Below are positions 23,170 through 33,530 of a stretch of 64,000 nt of DNA, piece after piece. Source of the stretch: Fomitopsis serialis (lineage: Eukaryota; Basidiomycota; Agaricomycetes; Polyporales; Fomitopsidaceae); the NCBI RefSeq assembly GCF_022376445.1, contig NW_025954964.1, forward strand, positions 434,001 to 498,000, given 5' to 3'. The notes below the pieces were generated by a model. That model searched no databases. It was not told the DNA's origin and saw nothing but the letters and a program-made list of their open reading frames with translations. Numbering within the stretch: the stretch's first letter is position 1; every line of letters starts with the position of its first letter. The translations under genes were made by a program, and so were the position numbers.

Positions 23170-24466
23170 ACAGCAGGTACAGTGCCACTAAGGAGCCTGT
23201 GGCTGAGATTCAAACTCAGCTCAAAACCTCGGCAGCCTGCCTGATTAGGGCAGAAAAGGGCTTGTTGCACCAATCAGAGCAGCTCGGCATCTGGGCGCTT
23301 GATGGGCGCTTAGTAAGCGATGTAAGTGCGGACTGTTACTGTGCTTAAGAGAGCTTGTTTAGACTCAGAAAAAAGCGGAAAATTGAGACAATATTCAAAA
23401 TGATCCAGGCAATGTGAATGAAGCTGTATATTGCATGGGTTTGACATCAGATCAGATAGCATTCTCAATAACCTGGTAAGATGGTTGCTGTGGCCCCAGT
23501 GAGCTTATATAAGCCTGCTACTTCACTCTTGGAACTGCTCATGTACTGGACAACCCTATAAGATCATAGTGTAAGTACACATTCAGGTATGTATCCCTAG
23601 ATTGTGTCTGTGAGCAAGACAAAGCCAGCAGTGGATGCATAATTACCATATGGAGTATGTGACCTTCCCAAAGAGGAATCATACACAAGCAGGGGCATGT
23701 AGGGCTCAGAAAAATGCAGAAAATCTATGAAATATACAGACACATCAAAGACAAGTGTATGATTGCCTTGAGCTGGGATGGTTACCATTACATTGTATGC
23801 AAGGGCCATAATATGGCAAAAGATGCTCAGATTACCCATTATAGACCTTGTTACCTGTATTATTGAAGCTACTGAGTAGTCCACAGTGTCTGAACTACAC
23901 ATATACATTGCAGTGTACATATAGACCATATTTGAGTCATAAACAAGCAGATTGAATCTGCAGAGGCACATGTGCATTTCTTGCTTTGCATTTCCTGGGT
24001 TAGCCAGCCACTGTATACACTCAATAGAATTTCTGTATACTCTCTGAATGAAGGGCTATCAGATGAGCATACTATGTATACTATGATTTGTTACTGGCTG
24101 AGGCTATATAGGCCCTACATTGTGTGAGCGCTTGGAGCAATGGCCCACCAAGCTGCCAGTCACATGATATGTTTACCAGTTTCCTTATTGGGGGAACTGC
24201 TAAGGCGTTTCAATGGGCCTCATATCCATAACTGAGCGCTTAGCCACTGCATTTGTTTGTATCTGTTGGTGCAAGTCGCGTCGTCTGGGAGTCTGAAATT
24301 TCAGACTCAGATAAGCAACCCATACTAACAGTTACTTATCTCTGCTTATCGGGGTGGCTGCAAGTCACGTGCACTGTGGGAACAAACTGCCATTCCTCTG
24401 GAATCACTAAGGTGTTTCATGGTGGTCCATCATAAGAACGATACCTTCGTACCTCAGGGATCGTAA

Positions 24467-26078
24467 CTTGGTGCAGTGTTCGGGGTAGTCTGCTATGTAC
24501 AATGCCAGGATAGGGCACACGTGGCGCACCTTGCCGTCACCTCTGGTGATCTCGATACCCTCCTTGCCAGCCTTGACAAGGGGCTCAAGGATCATCTGCA
24601 CTGAGTCGTGGAAGAGTTGCTGAACCATAGCATGCTGCTTGCGCTGGGATACCCCAGTGCCCTTGACCTTGATGACTGAGAGGTAGCCAAGTAGTATGCA
24701 CACATGCTCTGACGGTTTACAACAGAGCTCCTTGGGGATGTTGCCAAGCGTGAGGTAGATGGGGTAGGCTGATTTATTCCCAGAAAACTGGGTGAGTTGT
24801 GTCTTGTCCGTGGATATAATGACAGGGGCTAGAGCCACACCACCAGGTAAGAGGCTCTGCATATTCTTCAGCTGGTGAGATTCCAACACAGTTAACGGAC
24901 ATACCTGAACAGTGTTCCACCAGCGGCCTGTCCACATTTCAGTATAGATGCAGTTGGTGTGCGTAGAGTTCAAGAAGATGTGCTTGGGTCGGTACACTAT
25001 TCGCTTGGCGTGAGCGGGGTTGCCTAGCATGGCCTTGATGGCCAGAATGACGTCTCTGAACTGCACTAGGTGCTGCTCAGACAGATGGTCCTTGAACCTG
25101 AGCCACCTTTCCTGCCAAGGCGCAAGCTCTGGAATAGAGTTGATTTTTTGCAAAAGGGCTCTATTGTTGTGATAGGACACCCCAAGTTTATTGCACACCT
25201 GTAGCAGAGGCATCAGAAAACGCACAATACTGAGAGCGGCAGCAACTTACGCCTGTAATCTCTAGGAAGCAGTCAATTGCTCCCTGACCGATACCCTCTT
25301 TGATGAACCACTTAGCAATTTCCCAGTCAGACTCAGACTCAAACGGGGCCCAGATGGACAAGCCTGAGTCGGCATCACCTACTATTGCTTTCAGATCCCT
25401 ATGCGCTCACATCCAGGGAAACAGAAGACTCACCATTGTTCCTACGTTTGTCAGCCCTCTCAAAATATCTCCTCCAGGACTCTCTCACCGTGTCTTCCTC
25501 CCTTAGAACTTCGGCAACGCTCTCATCAATGTCTTCCACCCTCTCATCTTTGTCATCATCCAGCTCCGAGTCAATAACCGTGCATTTGACAGTGTCTCCG
25601 GTAGGTGCTTGAGCTCGCCTGCTCGGACCTGTGACAGGTACGAAATTGTACCTCTCCTTGTACTCTTTGTCATCGCTGTCCTCTGACAGGATATCCTCGC
25701 GGTCTAACCATATAATATTAGTCTGGTTGTTTCTACTAGTGTTCTCACCATAGCTCGTCTTGTCCACTCACCAATTTCAAGGGCCGTGGTTGCATCACTT
25801 CTGAAGAACACAACATTATTTTAGGTACAACAAAAGGGCTAGTCTATGTACCTGTCTTCTTGCCAGTTTTCTTCCCCCTCCAGCATTTCTGACTGGGTCT
25901 CAGACTCTGAGTCCGAGTCTTGAAGAACTTCCTTCAACTTTCCTCTCTTGTACCAAGCACAAGCTTGGCTCGTCGATTGGTGCTTCATGAGGCTTTGAAC
26001 CGTCTCAAACAGTCTATTGCACGCCTCACAGGTAGGGTCGAACAGGTCTTGCAAGGTTCGTTTTTGTTTTCTTGGCAT
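24467..26078 (-). pseudogene. Plavaka-type transposase, N-terminal half
   Basis: Starts MPRKQKRTLQDLFDP at 26078, chosen because the N-terminal zinc finger (CEACNRLF...SLMKHQSTSQACAWY) follows at once, as in Plavaka proteins. Exons are joined by short introns whose GT/AG ends are visible. The introns start near 25860 (GTACAT), near 25772 (GTGAGT), near 25433 (GTGAGT) and near 25249 (GTAAGT). After them come WAPFESESDWEIAKWF, KAMLGNPAHAKRIVYRPKH, YTEMWTGRWW, APVIISTDKTQLTQFSGNKS, YLTLGNIPKELCCKPS and ADYPEHCTK. Coding stops exactly at the A terminus of A/B copy 2 (24466). The rest (from KYGCPHC) is at 11271 and below. The upstream half has no obvious stop, so it decayed less than the downstream half. 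Confidence 0.85.
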
Positions 26079-26820
26079 GGCTTGAGAGTCTTTGATGTTT
26101 TGAGGTGGATGCAGGCGGTTAAGTGCCGTAATGTACCTAGAACTTCCACACTGTTGTAGTCCGTGCGCATTGGGAGAGGCCGCCTCTGAACCCACCTTCA
26201 TCCTCTACAAATCAACCAAGTTGTCAAGGAATAACAGTATACATTGCTGTGAGTCAACTAACAACTGACAATCTAGTGTTAAAATGTCCATGTTAAAACA
26301 TCTACAGGACTCTAGAGAGGGAAGACTTGAGTCCCTAGGCCCTCTCCTCTAAAGTGTGTTGATAATGTGTTCCCATGATTTACAAGTGAGTGGTTTAATA
26401 CTATACGCACAGCCTGTACGTTACTCACCTGGTAAGCTTTAGTATTAATTGCGCCTCTACAGCTGCCTAGCTGTGCATGCCCTGCGCGCAGCGCCTGCCT
26501 GCACCAGCTTCCATATACGGAGTGTGCCCTGCTGAGGCACACCCATATTGGGAATTGCTGATCAGCACTGCCCAGAACACCTCTCAGTGGAGGTCTTAGG
26601 GCTCGAGTAGCCCTGAGGGGGCAGTGGGAAGATGTGCTGTAGGTAAGTTGACTCACCTCCAGTCAGCTGCTCGAGTACCAGCCAATACTTACTCTTAGGT
26701 AGGAGGTGTGATAAAGTGTGCCCCTCGTGCTGCCGCTTTTTTGACATGTGTATGCCCCTTCATTTGTCTGGAAGCTCTCCGGGGGCTTCCGGATGACCTT
26801 CGACTTCTAGTTCTGCCATG
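26079..26820. other. Spacer upstream of the Plavaka gene
   Basis: GC is intermediate here and no gene can be supported. It may hold the 5' region or the end of the Plavaka transposon, but no inverted end was recognised. Confidence 0.4.
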
Positions 26821-28897
26821 CTTTGTACTTACTCCGAGGTCCACCTGGTAAGTTCACGTTTATAATTCAAAGCCTCGCTCTCTCTCATATCTATGTTCCT
26901 TACAGCATAGCTTCCCTTATGTCGCCAGCACCCTACTTCAATGATTCCTTCCACAGCCTGTCTATCCGCAGCGCAGCTGATATCCGTAAGCTCACCTGCT
27001 CCTTTTCCTCTTCACCCTCCCGTTAGCTAATTATTGCTCAGTTGCTCCATCTGACGTATCCGAGTCGGCCCCAACCGGCCCAGTGAGGAAGGGGGATCCT
27101 ACGTGGAAGCCCTGTGATGCTGGCCTTTAGCCAGAACCATATTTGCACCTGTCCTCAATAGTAAGGACTCCCCTGTCATTTACGACACCACTTGGGTGAG
27201 TTCCTTATAATGCTTTGATCCTTGAGTACTCACCGGACCATCCAGACCGTCAAGCTATCACTCCCCAACTGGTACGCACTCAGGTGTTTTGTCCTCTCCC
27301 ATCCAGAGATTGCACGACACTTCTGGTAAGTCATGAGTAAACCCCTCTCAGATATACTAAGCTAACATTCTGTAGGTTTCGTTACAACATGGTCACCGGG
27401 GAGCTGAGAAGTGGTTCTCCCGGTTCCCTTCACCAACACTGCGCATCCGGAATGATCATAGTAACAGTGGAAGACGTCATCAAGCCCTTCAATGTGTTAT
27501 TCCAGCTGAACAACACCACCATTGTCCTGGTGGAGGGGCAAATCCACGTCTCAGGGGAGTCCGTCACCGTACCGGATTGCAGGACAGCAAGAAAGATCAA
27601 TGTAGCCAATGTTCTGGTCAACCCTAGGGCTAATGTGGACCTATCGGTATCCGAGTTGTGCCATTGGCAATCTTTCGACAACGCAGTAGACAAGGTATGT
27701 TCTTATTATTCAATTTATCATGATTAGTTTTGCTGACCCTTTTGCAGACCCTGGAGCACATGGTCCTAGAGAACGCCCAGCAAGATGCCCAGGCACCCTG
27801 GCCCAAGAAGGCTGCCTACAGGCTACGCCGCAGAGGCCCGAACTCCTTCACCAGCATCTTCCCCCCTCCCCATCCTCACACCTTCTCCCGCCAAGACCGA
27901 CCAGTCCTCATCGCCCGCCCAATCGCCCACCCAGGCAGACCCGCCTCAACTTAGCAATCAAGTTTTCATGATTGTCACCATCGAGGAGACACAACCTCAG
28001 AATATCCCGAAGCACCGCTACAGGCCGAACAAGTGTTGGGAGCTACCGCACAAGGACAGTTGCATCACGGGAGGCTGGGGTTATGGCGATGATATATATG
28101 TGGGTGAGATCAGGGTGTACTTGCTGGCCTTCCACCCCAAGGAGGATTACGAGAGACTGGCCTACCTGAAACACAGGTCTCTTGAAGACATCGTGGAGGA
28201 GGGGTACGGCATGGTACATCCCTTGGGACCCTGCTTCTTATCTGACACACTAATACTCCAGCAGCTCATACGGTTGAAGTCAGAAAACCTCAGCAAGGAG
28301 GAGAAGGAGCAAGCCCAGAGGTCTCTGCAACATTACTGCAAGACCATGACCCATATCCGAAGAGCAATATTCAAGCAAACACTGGTGGTATCGTTGATGA
28401 CTGGCAAACACGCCTTGGAGGACCTCAAAGCCATGGCGCGAGATGAGGAAAATGACCAGGTTGATTGGTACTACCCAGTAATCCTGGATCCAGTGCCAGT
28501 ATTGCGCCTGCTCCTGATTTGCAAGCACGGAGCCGAGCAACTTGCAGAGGAGCACCGCAACAAGGTCTTATGTTTGCCTTCCCAAGAAGAGGGAAGGTTC
28601 ACCTTAGCCTCCAGCAGCCAGATTGTGGAAGTGTTCAGCATGTTGAAGCATCAATTCGACGACCACAAATATGCTGAGGCCGAAAAGCAATACAGGAAAG
28701 CTCGCCTTACAGTTTCGATCCCAGTCCCTGTGGTGTCCCCTCCCCGCGACCTCGTCAGCCCGAGTGAAACGGACATGTTTGCCCAGCCGCCCACACCTCG
28801 CAACAGCAGCGAGGACGAGCGCAAGGATCATAAGCAAGACCCTGACTTCCCAGTGCTGCGTCGCCCCAGCAGCCCCAAGCCTACGAGGAAATCATAG
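26820..28897 (+). CDS. Hypothetical intron-containing gene, possibly transposon-derived
   Basis: I do not recognise this protein. The clearest coding stretches are 27389-27690 and 27785-28897. The first includes MIIVTVEDVIKPFNVLFQLN and SVSELCHWQSFDNAVDK, ends at a GTATGT donor and is followed by TTTTGCAG at 27747. The second includes YRPNKCWELPHKDSCITGGW, DDIYVGEIRVYLLAFHPKED and a Pro/Ser-rich tail. After the splice the frame runs TLEHMVLENAQQDAQ... and stops at 27952, one base out of phase with the long downstream frame. So a second intron, a frameshift or two genes must be assumed. Short exon-like pieces with GT/AG signals upstream (26820-27380, for example CCTTACAG at 26905) may be its 5' end. 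Coding-like composition favours a real or recently active gene. Confidence 0.4.
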
Positions 28898-28964
28898 GGA
28901 ACACTTGACAAGGCGGCGGGGAGTCGTTGTCTTTTTACGCATAGTATTGTCTACAGTCTGCCTT

Positions 28965-29062
28965 CTCTCATGTACCGCCGCTTCTTGTGTACTGCCGCTT
29001 CTTGTGTACCGCTGCTGCTGCTTCTCATGTACGCTTGTCTCTCGTGTACGTTACGCAGTAGA
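28965..29062. repeat. Short degenerate tandem repeat (CTTGTGTACCGC units)
   Basis: Three to five imperfect units of TTCTTGTGTAC(T/C)GC(C/T)GC and CTCATGTAC follow one another just after the preceding gene, in its 3' flank. Confidence 0.55.
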
Positions 29063-29106
29063 GTACCTACTGTTGGCTGCAGTGCGCCTCAGAGCGATTC
29101 CAAAGG

Positions 29107-29181
29107 CCTAAGTTGAGCTCTGTAAAGTCTTTTATTCAAGAAAGCGAAGATACACACCTAAGTTGAGCTCTGTAAAGTCTT
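29107..29181. repeat. 25-bp direct repeat, 25-bp spacer
   Basis: CCTAAGTTGAGCTCTGTAAA plus GTCTT occurs at 29107-29131 and again, identical, at 29157-29181. The 50-bp period and exact identity suggest a recent duplication. Confidence 0.8.
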
Positions 29182-29676
29182 AGGGACTTAGAGCTCGACA
29201 AGGCGGACTGTCTACGGTGTGCGTTATGTCAGGCAACCATAACTGTACAGTAGAAACAGCCACAAAGTCGAAATCAACGAAGGAGTGAAAAATCAGATGA
29301 GTGCAGGGGTTCAAATCCCTGAAGATGCAAACATTATGGAAAATGGTAGACTGAAGGGAATGATGTCGGAAAAAGTACAGTACACACGGTATAGTGATGG
29401 CGTCCATGCAGAATAAAGGAGAACACACCAGGACACATTCCACGACTTGGACAGGGCAATGGAGCTCAGAATAATTCGCAGAAATGCGGAATAAATTACC
29501 AGCTCAACACCTACGTAGGTCTTTCCGCCTAGGTCATTTCATGTATGTCATTTCTTTTTGGCGCTAAGTGCCCCTAGCAAGGTGTCGTGCCATCTCTAAC
29601 CCGCAACCTACCGTCACTGCCTAAGATGCTACTCACGAACAAAGAGCAGTGAGCCCTAGCTGCACTTCTGTCTGCA

Positions 29677-30480
29677 ATGGATGGCCTGGACCCGGTCCTT
29701 CAAGGTCTCTCGCAATGCCTGGAAAGTTGTACAGGGGTCACCACCTCGGACTTGGTCTTGGAGAGTCCCCCAAGTCTTTCCAGAGACTTGGCCTTGGATG
29801 TGGGCTGTTTTACAACGATGGCTGGCGGGCTCGACCTTGAGCCGTTCACAAGGGGTCAAGGTAAGTATTCTATTCTCTACAGATCCTAACCTAAAGGTGT
29901 TGTACAGGACATATAGAAAGTGACAAAGAAGAGGAGGACTTACTGGAATCTCAAGTCGGCCCTATGCGCACAACACGGTCTTTGCAGTGCGTATGGGCAC
30001 AGGTTGCCTGGAACACCCCTTATCCAGACCCAGGTCCCCAGACCGACACCCTCACAAGCCCGTCGGCTGCCCTCGAGGAGGGATTCAATTTGTGCCTGGA
30101 GGCACTACGTCTAGCAGCTGGAGATCGAAGGCAAAATGGGAGCCCTGCTACAATGTAGTTGCTGCAAGGGAGGCCGTGCACTCATTCACTGTGCAAGACA
30201 CCACCAGCCTGTCTGAGTCAATGGCGACTCGACACTGACAGAGCCAGACAACATCAGTGTGCCAGGATCAGAGGTAGTGCCGGCCCGGGTGACTGCCAGC
30301 CTCAGATGGTGCTGCCAGATATTGCCCAGGACATTGTCAAGATGTTGTACAACACCCAACATCCACACAACCTGGTCTTCCCAGCTCCGCGGGGTGATCA
30401 CACCCGGAATGTTGCTTGGACAGAAACAGCTCACCGCTAAGCAACCCGCGCATCCGAACCCAATGATCTTGAGGAGTTAG
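29677..30480 (+). CDS. Hypothetical gene fragment with a spliced 5' part
   Basis: Exon 1 (29677-29860) reads MDGLDPVLQGLSQCLE and ends LEPFTRGQ. The donor GTAAGT and acceptor TTGTACAG delimit a 48-nt intron (29861-29908) that joins in phase to GHIESDKEEEDLLESQVGP and PSAALEEGFNLCLEALRL. That frame meets a stop near 30156. Downstream open frames (30159-30480) may be a further exon. No family is recognised. It lies in the same orientation just upstream of the TET/JBP-type gene, so it may be that gene's 5' part. This could not be shown. Confidence 0.35.
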
Positions 30481-30708
30481 GCTCGCAGGTTTGTATTGCG
30501 CGGTCTCCCTTTTAGGCAGACGGCTTGCTGAATCTGTGAGACACTATAGCTCGCAGCACAATACTCCGAAGGCTGTAAGGCAGATGCTGCCAGCTACGTG
30601 CATGTGCTGTTAGAGTGCGTTGCGTGAGTTCTGAGCAAAATCTTCATACATTTAGCTACTCAGTGCTAACTAGTGTCATCCACAGAGACGTGCTCGAACT
30701 AGTCGTCT

Positions 30709-31549
30709 GTGTGCACCTCCATGCCCGACGCCATCAAGAGCACTCTTACAGAGAAACTGACAGCAAGTTTTCTGGAGGACCCTTTGAAGATGGTGGACAC
30801 CAGGGCCTCTAGTCATGAGACCGACAAGATGGTGTGTTTCGAAGTGATACACTTCTTGTGGTATAATAGAAGTAGTACAAAAGTGCATATCCTTCTGCAG
30901 CACTAGAAACAGCCCTTTCATGTCTTACTAGGGCGACAACGCACCGTTGGATGTACCACCTCGACAGCTCAGCCAGCAAGGCTGCTCGAGGACAAATTAT
31001 GCTCAGATGATGCCATACGTATTGGCAGACATGGAGGACCACAGACAGATCTACCAAGCCATGACCGTCACCCTTGCTGATATGTTTTCCTGGGTCGAGG
31101 ACAAGGTATATGTGCATCTCCCTGAGTATCAAGGGCTATAACTGACACATGCATAGCTTCATAGCATACTTCCAGGGGAATACGACCACCTGGAGGCTAC
31201 AGCTAGCCTTCTACCTGACCTTCACCACTCTCTAGTCCACCCGTTCGTTGGCTTGGTCATAAACATGAATGTCTGCACGTACGCTCATCGGGACAGCAAG
31301 GACGATACTGTTTGCCTGGTCATCATCATCGGGGAATTTGAAGACGGTGATCTCTGCCTAGTAGAACCTGGTATAGTTCTTCCTCTGCGGCACGGACATT
31401 TTGCCATTTTTCTGTTGTGTTGTGTTACTCATTTCAACTTACACTACAAGGGCAGAAGGGCTTCGATTGTTTTGCATACTGACAGAGAGTTAGGCTCATG
31501 GACACAGGGGAATCGTAATGGGTGGGGATCCAACGTGCACTTTAGGTAG
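30709..31549 (+). CDS. TET/JBP-type 2-oxoglutarate/Fe(II) dioxygenase
   Basis: Three exons join in phase: 30709-30831, 30932-31105 and 31157-31549. The introns are 100 nt (GTGTGT...ACTAG) and 51 nt (GTATAT...GCATAG). The last exon carries the catalytic core: LVINMNVCTYAHRD, with the iron-binding H.D pair; CLVIIIGEFEDGDLCLVEPG; then VTHFNLHYKGRRASIVLHTD, with the distal His and the 2-oxoglutarate Arg; and the family's RNGWGSNV close to the stop. In characterised relatives (TET, JBP) such enzymes oxidise methyl groups on bases in DNA. Fungal members form large expansions often linked to transposons. The substrate here is inference. The 5' end is uncertain and the start shown is only the first Met of the exon. 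The catalytic residues look intact, so this may be functional or only recently inactivated. Confidence 0.68.
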
Positions 31550-31559
31550 GTAGGTACTA

Positions 31560-32637
31560 TAATACATCAATATAGCAACCGTCAGTGCTCATCTACTGTC
31601 TGCCGTCCACCGTCTGCCATCTGACCCAACGTCTATCGTCTACCATCTTCCATATGCTGCCGCGCGACATGCTTGACCATCTGCTCCTTCCAGCTGTCCT
31701 TCCCGGTCAGGCGGCTGCATGAGCGCCTGGTGTGCAGTTGGCACTAGCACACGAGAGCTCAACCGCCACACTCTCGAGTCCCTCTCTGCCTGCCACTGAC
31801 CTCATCCTCCACCACCCTCGCTAACGTGCCGCCGCCTCCCGCATCGTCTCTCACGCACACCCTACGGATGCAGTCACCAAAAACAAGCTGCGCCGGGTAC
31901 CAGCAAGGCACGCAAGCCACAGCAAGCGCAAAGGCCCGCGGCAACAAATAACCGGCTCATTCAGGCAGACGTGCAGCGCGAACAAGTGCGCCACGTGCCG
32001 AAGGGGCTGTCAGGAGACGTATGGTGAGTGAGAGGGGGTTAACAACAGTCAGGGAACCCTGCTAGCAGGTGAGTAACCCACCTCCGCCCCGTGTACCACC
32101 CTTGTACCACCCTTGTACTGCCCTCCGCCACCCCTGTGTGCCATCTGCTGCGCCAAACACAGCCCCAGGTCACCCTAGGACTGCGTCAACACCCCGCGCG
32201 TATGCGGGGTGCCTTGTGCACGAAGGTCGGCCCTCTAGTGCCGAGCCCACCACCCCTACCTTGCACCAACCTCCTACACATGTCCCGCTGCTCTCCGCCA
32301 CTCTCGTGTCCATCTGCCGCGTCAATTGCAGCCCCAGCACCCATCAGCACTCCGTCAGCACCCGCGTGTCGGTGCACGGTGGCTCGTTGGTGAAACAGTG
32401 TGCTGTCCAGTGCCAAGCCTACCACCCGGTCCTCAGGTAGGTATGTAATGTTACATCACATACATTCTGTAGTGTCTACTGTACTTCCCATCACCCAGTA
32501 CAAGTCTAATCAACAATGTTCTACCTAACTGTTGTTGTGCTGTCCGCCGGCCCGAGTGACTTAAGATAGGCCCAAGTCATTTTCGACTACATCACGTGCA
32601 CCCTTTTTCAGCACCAGTAATCACTTTCGCTGAGAAC
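31560..32637. other. C-rich low-complexity spacer
   Basis: Runs of CCACC, GTCTGCC and CACCCTTGTACCA words produce overlapping open frames on both strands (for example 32069-32440), with Pro/Thr/Ser/Cys-rich nonsense. No gene is supported. Confidence 0.5.
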
Positions 32638-32754
32638 GAGCGAAGTATTTGTCCTGCAAAAATACAGGGCTAAGGAGTGCAAAAAATAGCACAGTCAACT
32701 TTATAAAACACCATACAGAGAATTTGACTGTGCCGGATTTTGGGCTACTTCGCT
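32638..32754. repeat. Nested inverted repeat (possible MITE-like hairpin)
   Basis: The outer arms are AGCGAAGTA (32639-32647) and TACTTCGCT (32746-32754). The inner arms are GCACAGTCAA (32689-32698) and TTGACTGTGC (32724-32733), a perfect 10-bp pair around a 25-nt AT-rich loop. The whole could fold as a two-tier hairpin of about 117 nt. Confidence 0.6.
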
Positions 32755-33019
32755 AGTCTCGTGTCACGGACTCAATCTATGCAGGGATCGCATTAAATGA
32801 ATATAATAAATGATTTAAATATTCGTTATTCTGCAGTATGGTTGCAATGTCCGGCTTCGGCAGCTCGAACACCGACACAGATCGTATGCTATGCCTCTGC
32901 ATAGTAAGAGAGGTCGTATTGCAGCACAGAACCTCGGTGCTTATGCTCAGAAATGGCCCCATCTTTCCCTGGATGTAGAGGAAGAAGATGTAATGCATTA
33001 TGATCCTCGACTCGGGTAT

Positions 33020-33430
33020 TGCCAAGCCCTACTCACCTGTTTGGCCACAGCAACAACCAGCCTAATTTCTGTGATGTCAATTGGAGTCAGTGCTCGAGAG
33101 CCACTGCAGACAGTGTGGACCCTATCGAACAGTGCTGGGGTTCCTCAAAGCCTGACTGTCAGAAGTGCCCACCGTCGACTCTCGAGGCAGTCCAGCAAAA
33201 CATGGTCTCTGCACTTGATGCAGTTCCCCGGTCTCAACCTGCCAGTTCTTAATTTGTGCAAATTGGTTCATGGACACTTATCGCCGCAGGTTGTCGAGAA
33301 AGCAAGCAGCATGGGTGACCAAGAAGTATCACAGACACCGTGTGCTGCCAAACAGCATTCTAGACGAACTCGAGAAGGCGGGCCCAGGTGTTGAGCGCGA
33401 GTCAAGAGGGGCAGCGAGTCAAGATGTATC
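33020..33430 (+). pseudogene. DDE-superfamily transposase remnant
   Basis: The + strand reads DVNWSQCSRATADSVDPIEQ, then CWGSSKPDCQKCPPSTLEAV. After a short gap and a change of frame it reads FMDTYRRRLSRKQAAWVTKK, then YHRHRVLPNSILDELEKAG. The order PIE.CWG..K, then MD.Y..GL...QA, then HR.LP matches the C-terminal end of Tc1/mariner-like DDE endonucleases found in basidiomycetes, the PIE segment being the last catalytic block. Only this tail is recognisable and the frame is broken. Confidence 0.5.
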
Positions 33431-33530
33431 TTATTGTCTACATAGGAATGTATCTACTCGACAGACAGGCTATTGGAAGCTACAGTTACTACACACAGCA
33501 CCTAAGCCCCTGAACACCCGCTGACATCAA

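Larger units (their letters stand above)
11272..24466 (-). mobile_element. A/B-family element, copy 2 (inverted, with nested transposon)
   Basis: The B terminus in reverse complement (ACTTGCTGGGGAGAGGG) begins at 11272. The A terminus in reverse complement (TACCTCAGGGATCGTAA) ends at 24466. Without the nested transposon and its extra 8-bp duplication it is about 6.2 kb, collinear with copy 1 in opposite orientation. It separates the two halves of a Plavaka transposase gene. The flanks are ACTGCACCAAG on the upstream side and CAAGTACGGG on the downstream side, so CAAG is present at both junctions. Removing the element gives an uninterrupted HCTKYGCPHC, which fits the family. No gene of its own is seen. 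Confidence 0.78.

Noticed and set aside
29290..29330. GGTTCAAATCC, resembling a tRNA B box
   Set aside because: No A box at the right distance upstream and no cloverleaf pairing. The T-stem has mismatches.
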